A DNA stretch of 64,000 nucleotides from Microcaldota archaeon (GCA_021814005.1 JAKAJC010000001.1:69379-133378), one strand, 5' to 3'. Counted from the first letter of the stretch, positions 1-8,283 are shown. Translations and numbers: made by a program. The notes: a model not told the origin generated them from the sequence alone.

Positions 1-906
1 GCGGCGGCAAATGAAACAATCCAGCAGTTCAAGGCCAGCATAGACAGCGCGCAGATGAAAGTTGGGGATGCCCAGACACGCCTGGCGAAGATGGACGAAT
101 TTGTTTATTCGCTTGAGCAGAACCGCCAGCAGGCAATCTCCACAATAGCGGCAGTGGATTCCTCGCTCTCAGACACAATCACAAAAACATATGAGTTCGA
201 GTCGATTATCAACGACAGCCGCGTGCAGATTCGCGAAATTACTGCCAAAAAGCCCTCGTTCGTGATTTCCCCGATGCTTGTTTCAAGAAAAGAGGTTTTC
301 GGCACCCGGCCCTATTTCGAATTCATGCTCCCGAGCTTATTGCCGGTCATTCTCATGTTCGTGGCCCTCTTTCTTTCATCAGCATCTGTTGTGCGCGAAA
401 AGAACGGCGGCACGCTGACGCGCGTGATTTATTCACAGGTAAATCTTGTGTGGTATGCTGCAATGAAAGTGGCAAGCCTCACCATAGTGCTTTTGCCCGA
501 GGCCATTCTTCTGGCCATTGCGGCATCGGTGCTCTACGGCGCATTCCCGCTCTATGACCCCGGCGCATGGATTGTGGTGATGCAGTCCCTTGCCCTGCTC
601 CTCTTCGCATTTGTTGCGGCAGGAGTGCTGATTGCAGTATATTCCGAATCCGAGTCAACGGCATTTCTGGCATCGCTTGTGGTGGGCCTGCCGCTTCTGT
701 TCTTGAGCGGGCTTCTCTTCCCGCTTGACTTTATGCCTCCGCTTGTGTCGTCCGTTGCCGTAGTGTCGCCGCTCACACAGTCCATTATCGGCATGCAGGA
801 AGCCATGATATATGACACGCCGCAGGAGGCCCCCGCGCTCGCGCTGGCTGCTTACGGAGTGCTGTTTACGCTTGCCGCCGGTTTTGCCCTGAGAAAAAGG
901 GCCTGA
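1..906 (+). CDS. ABC-2 type transporter permease, C-terminal part (5' truncated by window edge)
   Basis: The frame is open from base 1, so the true start lies outside the window. The visible part begins with about 80 hydrophilic, coiled-coil-like residues, then has about six hydrophobic segments (residues from roughly 100 onward), including a RREKNGGTLTR-type cytoplasmic loop (here VVREKNGGTLTR) and a final helix ending in RKRA. This is the layout of the ABC-2/YhgE-type permeases with a large extracytoplasmic coiled region between helix 1 and the membrane core. It resembles the complete permease at 45897-47570, whose C-terminal half has the same ERKDGSLTRVF-like loop. Its ATPase partner is presumably upstream. 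Substrate cannot be read. Confidence 0.8.
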   Translation, partial: AAANETIQQFKASIDSAQMKVGDAQTRLAKMDEFVYSLEQNRQQAISTIAAVDSSLSDTITKTYEFESIINDSRVQIREITAKKPSFVISPMLVSRKEVFGTRPYFEFMLPSLLPVILMFVALFLSSASVVREKNGGTLTRVIYSQVNLVWYAAMKVASLTIVLLPEAILLAIAASVLYGAFPLYDPGAWIVVMQSLALLLFAFVAAGVLIAVYSESESTAFLASLVVGLPLLFLSGLLFPLDFMPPLVSSVAVVSPLTQSIIGMQEAMIYDTPQEAPALALAAYGVLFTLAAGFALRKRA

Positions 907-932
907 GTCCACCTCGGAGTTCCATCTCCCAT

Positions 933-940
933 TTTAAATC
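933..940 (+). promoter_or_regulatory. TATA box of ftsZ1
   Basis: TTTAAATC lies 36-43 nt before the ATG at 976, giving a predicted leader of about 10 nt. It sits in the 69-nt gap after the permease gene, so ftsZ1 has its own promoter. Confidence 0.5.
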
Positions 941-975
941 TAATCCCCGATTGCACGACTTACAGGGCGACTGTT

Positions 976-2037
976 ATGGAAAGTCTCGTGAAATCCGTCC
1001 TGGGCGAGCAAGAGCCGGCTCAAGAGTCCTTCGGCTCGGACCAGATTAGGATAGTAGTAGTCGGTGTCGGAGGCGGTGGTAACAACACCATCAATCGCCT
1101 CATACGCTCAGGGGTCAAGGGATGCGACCTGGTAGCCGTCAACACGGACCGCCAGCACCTGAACATGATCCATGAGAAGGCCAAGAAAGTGCTCATAGGC
1201 AAGAGCATTACCAAGGGCCTCGGTGCAGGCGGATATCCCGACACGGGAGCGAAATCAGCTGAAGTAGACCGGGCGCTGCTCGAGAAGGAACTCGAAGGCG
1301 CACACCTTGTGTTCATCTGCGCAGGAATGGGCGGTGGCACTGGTACTGGTGCTGCCCCGGTGATTTCGGAAATCGCCAAGGAACAGGGAGCCATCACAAT
1401 CGCGATGGTGACATATCCTTTCAACCTTGAGCGCGCGCGCCGCACAAAGGCTGACGAAGGCATCAACAAGCTTCGCAAAGTGGTTGACTCGGTCATCGTA
1501 CTCGACAACAACCGCCTCGTCAAGCTGGTGCCGAACCTGCCCATGAACGAAGCGTTCGCAGTGGCTGATGAAATTCTCTCCAAGGCCGTAGGAGGCCTGG
1601 TGTGGACCATCACGCAGCCCTCTCTGATCAACATTGACTTCGCAGATGTGCGGGCCATTGTATCGGGAGGCGGCGTGGGATTCATCGCTGTCGGCGAAGG
1701 CAAGGGAACGGACAAGGTTCGCTCGGCTGCCGAAGGCGTGTTGAAGAACCGCCTGCTCGACGTGGACTTCGATGGCGCCAATGGTGCCCTCATCCACATC
1801 TCGGGAGGAGCTGACCTCACGCTGGGAGACGCCATCAAGGCCGGTGAAATCATCACCGAGAAGATGGACCCCCAGGCGAACGTCAAATGGGGCGCACGCC
1901 TCATTCCGGGATACGACGGCAAGCTGGAAATCGTGGCAATTGTCACGGGCGTCAAGGGCGCGAACATATTCGGCGCGTCCGCTGAAGAGCCTGTTGCAAA
2001 ACCCGCGAGCTACAGCGACATTGAAATCATCGGGTAG
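976..2037 (+). CDS. ftsZ: Cell division protein FtsZ, paralogue 1
   Basis: A 353-aa tubulin-family GTPase that polymerises into the division ring. The Rossmann start VVGVGGGGNNTI (about residues 29-40), the tubulin signature GGGTGTGAAP (about 117-126) and the catalytic T7 loop NIDFAD (about 216-221), which supplies the GTP-hydrolysing Asp to the next subunit, are all intact. After a variable linker the tail ends in a short SDIEII-like peptide, the usual place of the membrane-adaptor (SepF) binding motif. Length is normal for archaeal FtsZ. A second FtsZ is 1.8 kb downstream. Most archaea with FtsZ have FtsZ1 plus FtsZ2 acting at different steps; which one this is was not decided here. Confidence 0.97.
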   Translation: MESLVKSVLGEQEPAQESFGSDQIRIVVVGVGGGGNNTINRLIRSGVKGCDLVAVNTDRQHLNMIHEKAKKVLIGKSITKGLGAGGYPDTGAKSAEVDRALLEKELEGAHLVFICAGMGGGTGTGAAPVISEIAKEQGAITIAMVTYPFNLERARRTKADEGINKLRKVVDSVIVLDNNRLVKLVPNLPMNEAFAVADEILSKAVGGLVWTITQPSLINIDFADVRAIVSGGGVGFIAVGEGKGTDKVRSAAEGVLKNRLLDVDFDGANGALIHISGGADLTLGDAIKAGEIITEKMDPQANVKWGARLIPGYDGKLEIVAIVTGVKGANIFGASAEEPVAKPASYSDIEIIG

Positions 2038-2040
2038 AAA

Positions 2041-2126
2041 TACCCGACTTTTTTGTTTTTTAATTAAATTTTTTTATTTTTAATTAATTTTTCTTTTTGA
2101 TTAATTTTTTCTTTTTCTTTCCGGTT
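2041..2126 (+). terminator. T-rich terminator region after ftsZ1
   Basis: Directly after the stop codon come several runs of 5-7 T separated by AATTAA. Archaeal RNA polymerase stops at such T-tracts without a hairpin. No other feature is seen between the ftsZ1 stop and the TATA element near 2191. Confidence 0.55.
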
Positions 2127-2190
2127 CTTTCTTCTTGGCGAAAGCTTGTTCCACTAAACCACGCCGTAGAATGTTCCATTCGTTCCGCCC

Positions 2191-2200
2191 AACATATATA
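2191..2200 (+). promoter_or_regulatory. TATA box for the 2243 gene
   Basis: The element AACATATATA lies about 45 nt before the ATG at 2243. It is the reason for preferring that start over the upstream ATG at 2135, which lies before the promoter. Confidence 0.45.
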
Positions 2201-2242
2201 CACCGTTCCAGGCCAAGCCGTCCACTCAACCAGGAGGCGGTG

Positions 2243-3439
2243 ATGGATATGGCAATGGAGAAAGTGATGGTGCACCTCAACGAAGGCGCGCGAAAAATAA
2301 GGAGAAATGCCGGGCGTTTCTTTGTGAGGAATGCCTTTCGGGGCAGGCTCATGGATTGGATGAACGCGGGCGGGTATGCTTCCGGCATGGACAAGGGCGG
2401 CAGGCCGCAGAAGCTGCAAATCCCGTCAGGGTTTGAAAACCTGTCAAGCAACGGCGGTTGCGGCGTTGCGCTCGCAATCAAAAACAGCGCGGACGGGGCT
2501 TTGTCTGGCCATGAAATTATCGGCGGCGAGACTTTTGGCGGCATCGGGGGCAGCCCTGCATGGCGCGAGGTCAGGCTTCATGACCTGCAGGTGGACCGGT
2601 TCGATGAGCTTCGGTATTTCCTGTCAATAAAATATTCCTCAAGGCTTGCCAACGAGGGAATTATCGCAAGGCGGAGGGACCGCTCCGTGATAATCGCGGC
2701 GTCAAAGGCGTCCACAAGCGACTATTATGAGGATGTTGCCGCATTCCGCAGGATTGCGCTAAGCGCAGCAAATGGCGAGCTTACTGGGCGGGAAGGGGCG
2801 CTTTCGCGGCTGATGTACTATGCATATGTCGCGCTTGTGTTCAACCTGTCTGAAGTGTCGTTTGAGTTCTATGACTATGCAATGAAGGAGGCAATGACAC
2901 GCAGGGAGTATGAAAACTCCCTTGAGTGCTGCATTGCACTCTCGGTTATGCAAAAAAAACCGCCGGAATGGGGGCATGCCTCAAAGAGGATGCATGAACT
3001 TGCGCTGTTTCTTGAGCGCGAAGGGGCCCTCGAATACGCGCGAATCGCGATTTTCCACGGCGCGCGGATGGCATACAAGAGCGGCAGGTTCAAGGATGCA
3101 ATCTCGTATTCTGCGGACTACGATGCAATCGTCGCAAAGATGCACCGGAAATACCGGCACATTTGGGGCGACTCAAGCGTCATGACATACATGCGCGGCA
3201 ATGTCCTTGTGTTTGACGAGATTGAGCCCCCAAAGCCATTGGGCGCGCAGCAGCTTGAATACTCAAGAAACGCCGCAAACACCTACGACATGATAATGCA
3301 CGCAAGACTTGGAAGCTCGCTTGAGCTTGCGGCGGAAATAGCTGATTCGAGGCATCTGGGGAAGCAGTCGTTCGCAAACTTTGTTCCCATGCATGAGGCG
3401 CACAGGCTCCTGGAGCATGGCGAGGGTGAGCGTTCCTGA
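2243..3439 (+). CDS. Hypothetical helical protein between the two ftsZ genes
   Basis: Family not recognised. The chosen ATG follows a strong AGGAGG (2232-2237) and a TATA box at 2191; the frame is open to an ATG at 2135, but that lies upstream of the promoter. The protein is 398 aa, soluble, with no signal peptide or membrane segment. From about residue 170 on it reads as a series of amphipathic helices with aromatic/alanine spacing (YAYVALVF, YENSLECCIAL, YARIAIFHGA), suggestive of TPR-like or other alpha-solenoid repeats. The position between ftsZ1 and ftsZ2 suggests, but does not show, a role in division. Confidence 0.75.
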   Translation: MDMAMEKVMVHLNEGARKIRRNAGRFFVRNAFRGRLMDWMNAGGYASGMDKGGRPQKLQIPSGFENLSSNGGCGVALAIKNSADGALSGHEIIGGETFGGIGGSPAWREVRLHDLQVDRFDELRYFLSIKYSSRLANEGIIARRRDRSVIIAASKASTSDYYEDVAAFRRIALSAANGELTGREGALSRLMYYAYVALVFNLSEVSFEFYDYAMKEAMTRREYENSLECCIALSVMQKKPPEWGHASKRMHELALFLEREGALEYARIAIFHGARMAYKSGRFKDAISYSADYDAIVAKMHRKYRHIWGDSSVMTYMRGNVLVFDEIEPPKPLGAQQLEYSRNAANTYDMIMHARLGSSLELAAEIADSRHLGKQSFANFVPMHEAHRLLEHGEGERS

Positions 3440-3802
3440 TTTTATTTTTTCTTGATTTGTTTTTTTATTTCGTTTTTTCCTGATTTTAGTTTTTCCTGAT
3501 TTTGTTTTCCGTTTTGCGTGATTTGTTTTTTATTTCAAATCCGGTTTTGTTTTCAATTTCATGATTTTTCTCCCACTTTTTTCCACGACGTGAATTTCGG
3601 GCCGCAAAATTTCGAAAATAAAACCAAATGCCGCCCGTTTTTCAATGCATCAAATTTTCTGAGATTAGTTTACGTCAGTAAAAAAGCGCGATAACGATTA
3701 GTTTTTAAACTCTATTTATTTCTATACGACCAGTGAGCGGCAAAGGAGCGATAGCGACCCGCTCCGACGTCGCAAAAGGCTGGATATAAGGGGGATGGGC
3801 AC
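3440..3802. other. Intergenic region upstream of ftsZ2
   Basis: No gene is seen. Bases 3440-3560 are T-rich with four to five imperfect copies of a TTTTTCCTGATTTT-like unit, probably the terminator of the preceding gene. Bases 3702-3710 (TTTTTAAAC) are a likely TATA box of ftsZ2, giving a leader of about 65-70 nt, which is long for this genome. A GGGGAT Shine-Dalgarno-like element lies about 10 nt before the ATG. Confidence 0.5.
3745..3765 (+). promoter_or_regulatory. Hairpin in the ftsZ2 5' leader
   Basis: GGAGCG (3745-3750) and CGCTCC (3760-3765) form a 6-bp stem with a 9-nt loop inside the predicted leader. Unusual here because most neighbouring genes are leaderless. Function unknown. Confidence 0.4.
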
Positions 3803-4909
3803 ATGTTGGACGGCATATTGGCTTCGGCCAAAGATAATGACGGTGTTCGCGTTCAGGCGAACGCAGCGACGGACGGCGACGGACTTATTTCGAACGACAA
3901 GATTCGAATAGCCGTAGTCGGAATCGGAGGCGGCGGCTGTAACACGGTTGATAGGATGATGAAAAACAACATCCAGTCAGCTCAAACCATTGCGATTAAC
4001 ACGGACTCATTGCATCTCAGGAACATGCAGGCGCACAAGAAAGTGCTTATCGGAGGCTCAATCACCAAGGGCCTTGGCGCAGGCGGTTTCCCCGAGGTTG
4101 CCGAGAAATGCGCGCAGGCATCCAAAGCGCAGCTGCGCGAAGTGATTGGCGAAAACGAACTGGTCTTCCTTTGCGCAGGCATGGGAGGCGGCACCGGAAC
4201 AGGAGCCGCGCCAGTTGTGGCCGAGATAGCGAAAGAGGCTGGCGCAGTCGTTGTGTCGATTGTGACCATTCCCTTCGCCCTTGAGCGCGCACGCCTCAAG
4301 AAGGCGGTGTGGGGCCTGCAGAGACTGGCAACACACTCCGACACCATGGCGGTCATCGACAACAACAGGCTCGTGAAATATGTGCCCAATCTCCCCATTT
4401 CCGACGCCTTCAACCTCGCGGACGCCATCACGGGTCGCGCTGTCCGCGGAATTGCGGACACAATCATGCTGCCGTCTCTCATGAACATCGACTACGCAGA
4501 CGTGCGCAGCGTCATGGAGAACGGAGGAGTCGCCCTGATTTCGATGGGCGAGGCGCATGGAAACGACCGCGTGCAGAACGTTGTCAAGAACACGCTCGAA
4601 CACCCCCTGCTCGACGTTTCTTATGAGGGCGCGAAGGGCGCGCTGGTGCACATCTGCGGCGGCACGTCACTCTCTCTGGGCGACGCGATTGCGGTGGGCG
4701 AGGGAATAACAGATTCCTTTGACTCCAACGCCAACGTCAAGATGGGCGCGCGCCTCGACCCCTCGTTGGGCGACACGGTTGCAGTCACATCCATTGTGAC
4801 CGGCCTGCGCTCGGGCCAATTGGAGGGAATAGTCGGCCAGATGGGCGGCGCACAGCCTGAAGCGCCGGCCAAAATGCCTTCCTTTATGGAAAGCATGGTC
4901 GAGATTTAG
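3803..4909 (+). CDS. ftsZ: Cell division protein FtsZ, paralogue 2
   Basis: A 368-aa FtsZ with intact VVGIGGGGCNTV nucleotide-binding start (about residues 38-49), GGGTGTGAAP signature (about 129-138) and NIDYAD T7 loop (about 228-233), so it should bind and hydrolyse GTP. It differs from paralogue 1 by about 10 more N-terminal residues and a different C-terminal tail (SFMESMVEI). Both share the SITKGLGAGG segment. It has its own promoter, a long leader with a hairpin and a GGGGAT Shine-Dalgarno-like element, so its expression may be controlled separately from ftsZ1. Confidence 0.97.
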   Translation: MLDGILASAKDNDGVRVQANAATDGDGLISNDKIRIAVVGIGGGGCNTVDRMMKNNIQSAQTIAINTDSLHLRNMQAHKKVLIGGSITKGLGAGGFPEVAEKCAQASKAQLREVIGENELVFLCAGMGGGTGTGAAPVVAEIAKEAGAVVVSIVTIPFALERARLKKAVWGLQRLATHSDTMAVIDNNRLVKYVPNLPISDAFNLADAITGRAVRGIADTIMLPSLMNIDYADVRSVMENGGVALISMGEAHGNDRVQNVVKNTLEHPLLDVSYEGAKGALVHICGGTSLSLGDAIAVGEGITDSFDSNANVKMGARLDPSLGDTVAVTSIVTGLRSGQLEGIVGQMGGAQPEAPAKMPSFMESMVEI

Positions 4910-5027
4910 TTTCTTTTTATTTTTTCAATTCTTCTTTTTCTTTTTATTTATCGCCTTTAGCTTATCAAAAACAGGTTATTTCTTTCTTTTTTCCGAGGTT
5001 TTCTAATTTTCTTTCTTTTTTCCGAGG
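4910..5027. repeat. T/C-rich terminator region with a 29-nt direct repeat
   Basis: After the ftsZ2 stop the strand is almost entirely T and C. A unit CTTTCTTTTTTCCGAGGTTTT occurs at about 4982 and again at about 5011, a 29-nt period. It runs into the perfect hairpin at 5028-5059. Likely ends ftsZ2 transcription. Confidence 0.5.
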
Positions 5028-5059
5028 TTTTTTCTTTCTTTCGTAAAAGAAAGAAAAAA
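5028..5059. repeat. Perfect 14-bp homopyrimidine/homopurine hairpin next to tRNA-Ala
   Basis: A 14-nt arm of T and C (5028-5041), loop CGTA, and its exact complement of A and G (5046-5059). It ends 6 nt from the 3' end of tRNA-Ala, which runs leftward, so on the tRNA strand the hairpin follows the tRNA. It may act as a bidirectional terminator between ftsZ2 and the tRNA. Similar structures sit beside tRNA-Leu (40065) and tRNA-Asn (37113). Confidence 0.6.
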
Positions 5060-5065
5060 GCTCTT

Positions 5066-5136
5066 GGACGCAGGGGGAATCGAACCCCCAGTCTCTGCCT
5101 TGCGAAGGCAGCGTCTTACCGTTCGACTATGCGCCC
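5066..5136 (-). tRNA. tRNA-Ala (CGC)
   Basis: A 71-nt cloverleaf. The acceptor stem GGGCGCA/TGCGTCC carries the G3-U70 wobble that identifies tRNA-Ala. Anticodon stem CTGCC/GGCAG encloses the loop TTCGCAA with anticodon CGC, reading GCG. The T arm is GGGGG-TTCGATT-CCCCC. No intron; CCA is not encoded. Confidence 0.95.
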
Positions 5137-5167
5137 ATGAAAGAAGTAATAGAATTAACCGATAGGG

Positions 5168-5176
5168 ATTTATAAA
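5168..5176 (+). promoter_or_regulatory. TATA box of the Dph6-like gene
   Basis: ATTTATAAA lies about 21-29 nt before the ATG at 5197, predicting a leaderless mRNA. Confidence 0.5.
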
Positions 5177-5196
5177 AACGCGCCCATAACCCGTCG

Positions 5197-5844
5197 ATGA
5201 AAGTTGTTGTTCTGTTTTCCGGCGGCAAAGATTCTGTTTATGCCACCCAGCTCTGCCTTAGTTGGGGCTGGGAAGTGGAATGGCTCACTCTCCACCCGCA
5301 GGAGGATTCAATGATGTTTCATCATCCGAACACGGAATGGTGCAAATTGCAGGCAAAGGCGGCCGGAATAAAACTGCACGAAATCAAGGTGAAACACGAG
5401 ACAGAATTGGCGGATTTGGAGAAAGCAATCAAGCGTATTCATGTTGACGGCATTGTTTCCGGCGCCGTTGCGTCCGAATACCAGAAGCAGCGCATTGAAG
5501 TGATTGGCGAGCATCTCAACCTGCCGACTTTTGCCCCGTTATGGCACAAAAGCCCGGACGTGCTGCGGGAGATGCTGGAAATGATGGAAGTGTATTTTGT
5601 GTCGGTTTCTGCCGGCGGGCTGAATGAAAAATGGCTTGGCAAGAGGTTTGAAGCGGCTGATGTCGGCCACCTGCTTGCCATGAGGCCCGCAATCCACCCG
5701 TTTCTCGAGGGCGGCGAGGGCGAGACATTTGTTGCAAATGCGCCGTTTTTCAAAAAAAGGATTGAAATTTTGAAATGGGAAAGGAAATGGAGCGGCCAGT
5801 CGGGCAAGGCCCTGATTAAGAAGGCTGAATTGACTGAAAAATAA
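5197..5844 (+). CDS. Dph6-like diphthine--ammonia ligase / ATP-pyrophosphatase (PP-loop)
   Basis: A 215-aa PP-loop ATPase. The signature SGGKDS (residues 8-13) starts the protein, and the FHHPNTEW, GAVASEYQKQR and GGLNEKWLGK segments match the MJ0570/Dph6 family. Dph6 carries out the last, ATP-dependent amidation of diphthine on elongation factor 2. Length matches archaeal members, which lack the C-terminal extensions of eukaryotic Dph6. EF-2 itself is not in the window. A leaderless start from a TATA box at 5168 fits the ATG used. Confidence 0.85.
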   Translation: MKVVVLFSGGKDSVYATQLCLSWGWEVEWLTLHPQEDSMMFHHPNTEWCKLQAKAAGIKLHEIKVKHETELADLEKAIKRIHVDGIVSGAVASEYQKQRIEVIGEHLNLPTFAPLWHKSPDVLREMLEMMEVYFVSVSAGGLNEKWLGKRFEAADVGHLLAMRPAIHPFLEGGEGETFVANAPFFKKRIEILKWERKWSGQSGKALIKKAELTEK

Positions 5845-5903
5845 GAAAAGAAAGACAAGAAAGGCAATAAGAAAACAAGAAAAACAAAAAGAAAAACAAA
5901 TTT

Positions 5904-6554
5904 CTACTTCTTGGCCGGCTCGGCGCCCATTGCGTCGAGGCGCTGGATAATCGAGTTCAGCTCATCGCCAAACACCATCGAAATGCGGAACGAGCTGCGG
6001 ATGCGCGTTGTGATGGGGATGTCCTTGTTGATGTTGATTGTGATGCTTTTCGTGGAGTTGGTCATGTCAACCGGCACATTGGCGCGCAGCATGAGCGTGT
6101 CATTGACGCGGAATGTTGCCACCTGCCCGTTGGCCGACACGCCGTTAATCATGCCCGAAACCGGAATGTTCATGGAAATCGGGATGTAGAACGTGGTGGG
6201 CAATATGTCGGAGAGGGGGAAGCTTTTCTCCACGCTCACCACGGTCTGCAAATCAGGCGAGGTGGCGCTGAATTCCTTCTGCTGCAGCGAGCGCAAATCC
6301 TGCGCAATGCCCTTGAGCTGCGCGCGGTCGGCGGCAGTGATGCCTGCTCCGGACGAGTTGTTTACTGTGATGTAAAGTGACGCGGCGCCCAAAAGCAGGG
6401 CGATTATTGAGAGGACGAGCGGAAGATTGGAGCCGCCCGAGTCTGAATTGTCAAAAGACGCGGAAGACGAATTTGACTGGGATGAACCTGAGCCAGAGCC
6501 ATTCTGGCGCGCCATGAGGCCGGACGGAAGCCGGTTGTATGTGTCGGGTGCCAT
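5904..6554 (-). CDS. Hypothetical single-pass membrane protein
   Basis: About 216 aa. The chosen ATG (protein start MAPDTYNRL) lies about 25 nt after a TATA-like TTTTTAATC on this strand; the frame stays open 7 codons further up. A low-complexity Gly/Ser/Asn stretch (about residues 18-40) precedes one hydrophobic helix (about 44-62), then a short helix rich in Gln/Leu and a beta-rich domain of about 140 residues outside the membrane. That domain contains several paired IPISMNIPV- and VDMTNSTKSITI-like strands. Family not recognised. It is divergent from the ferredoxin gene, and the two promoters overlap at about 6572-6587. Confidence 0.75.
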   Translation of the reverse strand: MAPDTYNRLPSGLMARQNGSGSGSSQSNSSSASFDNSDSGGSNLPLVLSIIALLLGAASLYITVNNSSGAGITAADRAQLKGIAQDLRSLQQKEFSATSPDLQTVVSVEKSFPLSDILPTTFYIPISMNIPVSGMINGVSANGQVATFRVNDTLMLRANVPVDMTNSTKSITININKDIPITTRIRSSFRISMVFGDELNSIIQRLDAMGAEPAKK

Positions 6555-6630
6555 GACTGGACATGGATGGCTCAAGATTAAAAATCAAACCTTCTACACA
6601 AAAGGCACTAAGATAATGTTGGTGATATGC

Positions 6631-6912
6631 ATGCCCAAAGTCACATTCAAAAACGACAATCTCACGGTGGAATGCGCGGCCGGCAGCAAGCTGGTTGATG
6701 TTTGCGAGAAAAACGGCGCATCTGTCAATTTCTCGTGCAAAGAGGGCGTCTGCCTTACCTGCCTTGTCAATGTGGTGAGCGGAGGAAACAACCTCGGCCC
6801 CATGACAGAGAACGAGAAGAGCACGCTTGAGGCGTTCGGCGCAAAGCCCAACCAGCGCTTGGCATGCCAGGTCGTTGTCAACGGCGACTGCACCATTGAG
6901 AGCGTGGGGTAA
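6631..6912 (+). CDS. 2Fe-2S ferredoxin (plant/adrenodoxin-type fold)
   Basis: A 93-aa electron carrier. Cys36, Cys41 and Cys44 in CKEGVCLTC, plus Cys79 in RLACQV, give the CX4CX2C...C pattern that ligates one [2Fe-2S] cluster. The ATG at 6631 follows GGTGAT; an in-frame ATG at 6616 would add five residues. The frame is open far upstream, but that part is antisense to the divergent membrane-protein gene. The GIDE-LemA gene starts 13 nt after its stop, so the two are probably co-transcribed. The redox partner is not evident in the window. Confidence 0.9.
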   Translation: MPKVTFKNDNLTVECAAGSKLVDVCEKNGASVNFSCKEGVCLTCLVNVVSGGNNLGPMTENEKSTLEAFGAKPNQRLACQVVVNGDCTIESVG

Positions 6913-6925
6913 GCGCGGGTGTAGA

Positions 6926-8263
6926 ATGGTTTCTTCAGACGCCAGCGGGTTGTTTTTTTTCGGAGTCGGCACACTTGTAGGCGTGGGTCTGTATTACTAC
7001 GGCCTCGGCCTCTACCACACCAACAAGCTTATCCAGTACACGCCCACCTCCAAGGCCGCCTCGGTTGCCCCCGGAATATGCGAAGTGCAGGGCACGGCCA
7101 AACCATACGGGGAACTCAAGATTTCCCCCTACAACCGCAAAGCTTGCGTTTTCTATGAAACAACGATTTACAGATGGTCCGGCTCTGGCAAGAACCGGAG
7201 CCGCAACGTGGTCAAAGTCACGCGCAGTCAGGACCCGTTCTTTATCCACGATGATACTGGAGACGTTTTGATTCGGGCTCCGGTTTCTGGCACTATTGGA
7301 GCGTTTAAAGGACTGAACTATCTCAAACGCGATATCAATGCCAGCGCGGTGCCGAGCAACGCGAGCGTATGGGGTGCAATCAGCAACGTGTTCGCGCTGG
7401 TGAAGGGGCAAAAGCCAAAACCGGCTGCCGAACCCGCCCCGGACAGCGACAAAGGGCGGATGCGCGCGCTTCTACAGGCCGAATATCCGTCTCTTGTTGA
7501 TTACGGAGACAGGATTGACGTTGAGGAAACATATATCGAGCCCGGCGACCCGATTTATGTGCTGGGCACTGCAAAGGCCGGACGGGAGGGAGACCCGGAT
7601 TCCGTATTCGTAGGGTATGACCAGACTGATCATATTTTCTGCATCTCGGACGGCAGCGAGAAAGAGGCGTTGAAAAAAACCGGCTCCGGAGCTTACTTGT
7701 ACAGCCTGCTGGGGCCGCTGGTGTTCGCAATCTGCGGGGTGATGTTTTTTGGCATGATGCTTGGCGGCGTGGACAATCCAACGAGCGGGCTGATTTTGAT
7801 AATTGGAATGCTGATGTATGCTGGATTCGTGCTGACTAATTTCTTCGAACTCTACAACGGCACCATCCGCCTGCGCCAGAATATTGAGAGAGCCAAGGCA
7901 AATGTTGACGCGCTTATGCAGATGCGCCACGAGCTTGTGCCAAATCTTGTGGAAGTGGTGTCGGCGGCAGCCAAATACGAGAAAAAGCTGCAGACAGAAG
8001 TGGCAAACCTGCGGGCAATGCAATTGGATGATGCCGGCAAGTCGGTGATTGCTCTTGCCGAGAGCTATCCGGCCCTGCAAGCAAACAAGAATTTCATTAC
8101 ATTGCAGATGCAACTGGCTGAAATACAGGAAAAACTGGCCGGCTCGCAGAGCTATGTTGTTGATGCCACAACACTCTACAACACGCGCGTGCAGTCATTC
8201 CCCTATTTCCTCTTCACGTCGTTTATCGGCTTGAGGCCGTTGCCAATGCCGGCATTGGTTTAG
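6926..8263 (+). CDS. GIDE-domain / LemA-domain membrane protein
   Basis: A 445-aa membrane protein that looks like a fusion of two families. The N-terminus has one membrane helix (about residues 8-27), then a GIDE-like region (KACVFYETTIYRW, SQDPFFIHDDTGDVLIRAP, PIYVLGTA), the domain found in the mitochondrial ligase MUL1 and in prokaryotic homologues. Two helices follow (about 252-275 and 285-305). The C-terminal 140 residues match LemA (NIERAKANVDALMQMRHELVPNLVEVV). There is no RING finger, so ubiquitin-ligase activity is not implied. The biochemical role of LemA proteins is unsettled. The start follows the ferredoxin stop by 13 nt. Confidence 0.88.
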   Translation: MVSSDASGLFFFGVGTLVGVGLYYYGLGLYHTNKLIQYTPTSKAASVAPGICEVQGTAKPYGELKISPYNRKACVFYETTIYRWSGSGKNRSRNVVKVTRSQDPFFIHDDTGDVLIRAPVSGTIGAFKGLNYLKRDINASAVPSNASVWGAISNVFALVKGQKPKPAAEPAPDSDKGRMRALLQAEYPSLVDYGDRIDVEETYIEPGDPIYVLGTAKAGREGDPDSVFVGYDQTDHIFCISDGSEKEALKKTGSGAYLYSLLGPLVFAICGVMFFGMMLGGVDNPTSGLILIIGMLMYAGFVLTNFFELYNGTIRLRQNIERAKANVDALMQMRHELVPNLVEVVSAAAKYEKKLQTEVANLRAMQLDDAGKSVIALAESYPALQANKNFITLQMQLAEIQEKLAGSQSYVVDATTLYNTRVQSFPYFLFTSFIGLRPLPMPALV

Positions 8264-8283
8264 AATCAGACTCTTTGCGCGGC

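Noticed and set aside
1020-1967. 315-aa leftward ORF antisense to ftsZ1
   Set aside because: It is a GC-rich shadow frame of ftsZ1; the product is low-complexity Ser/Pro/Arg and has no motif, while the sense frame is a clear FtsZ.
4979-5031. Short CRISPR-like array
   Set aside because: Only two T/C-rich units with a 29-nt period and no unique spacer; they read as a terminator.
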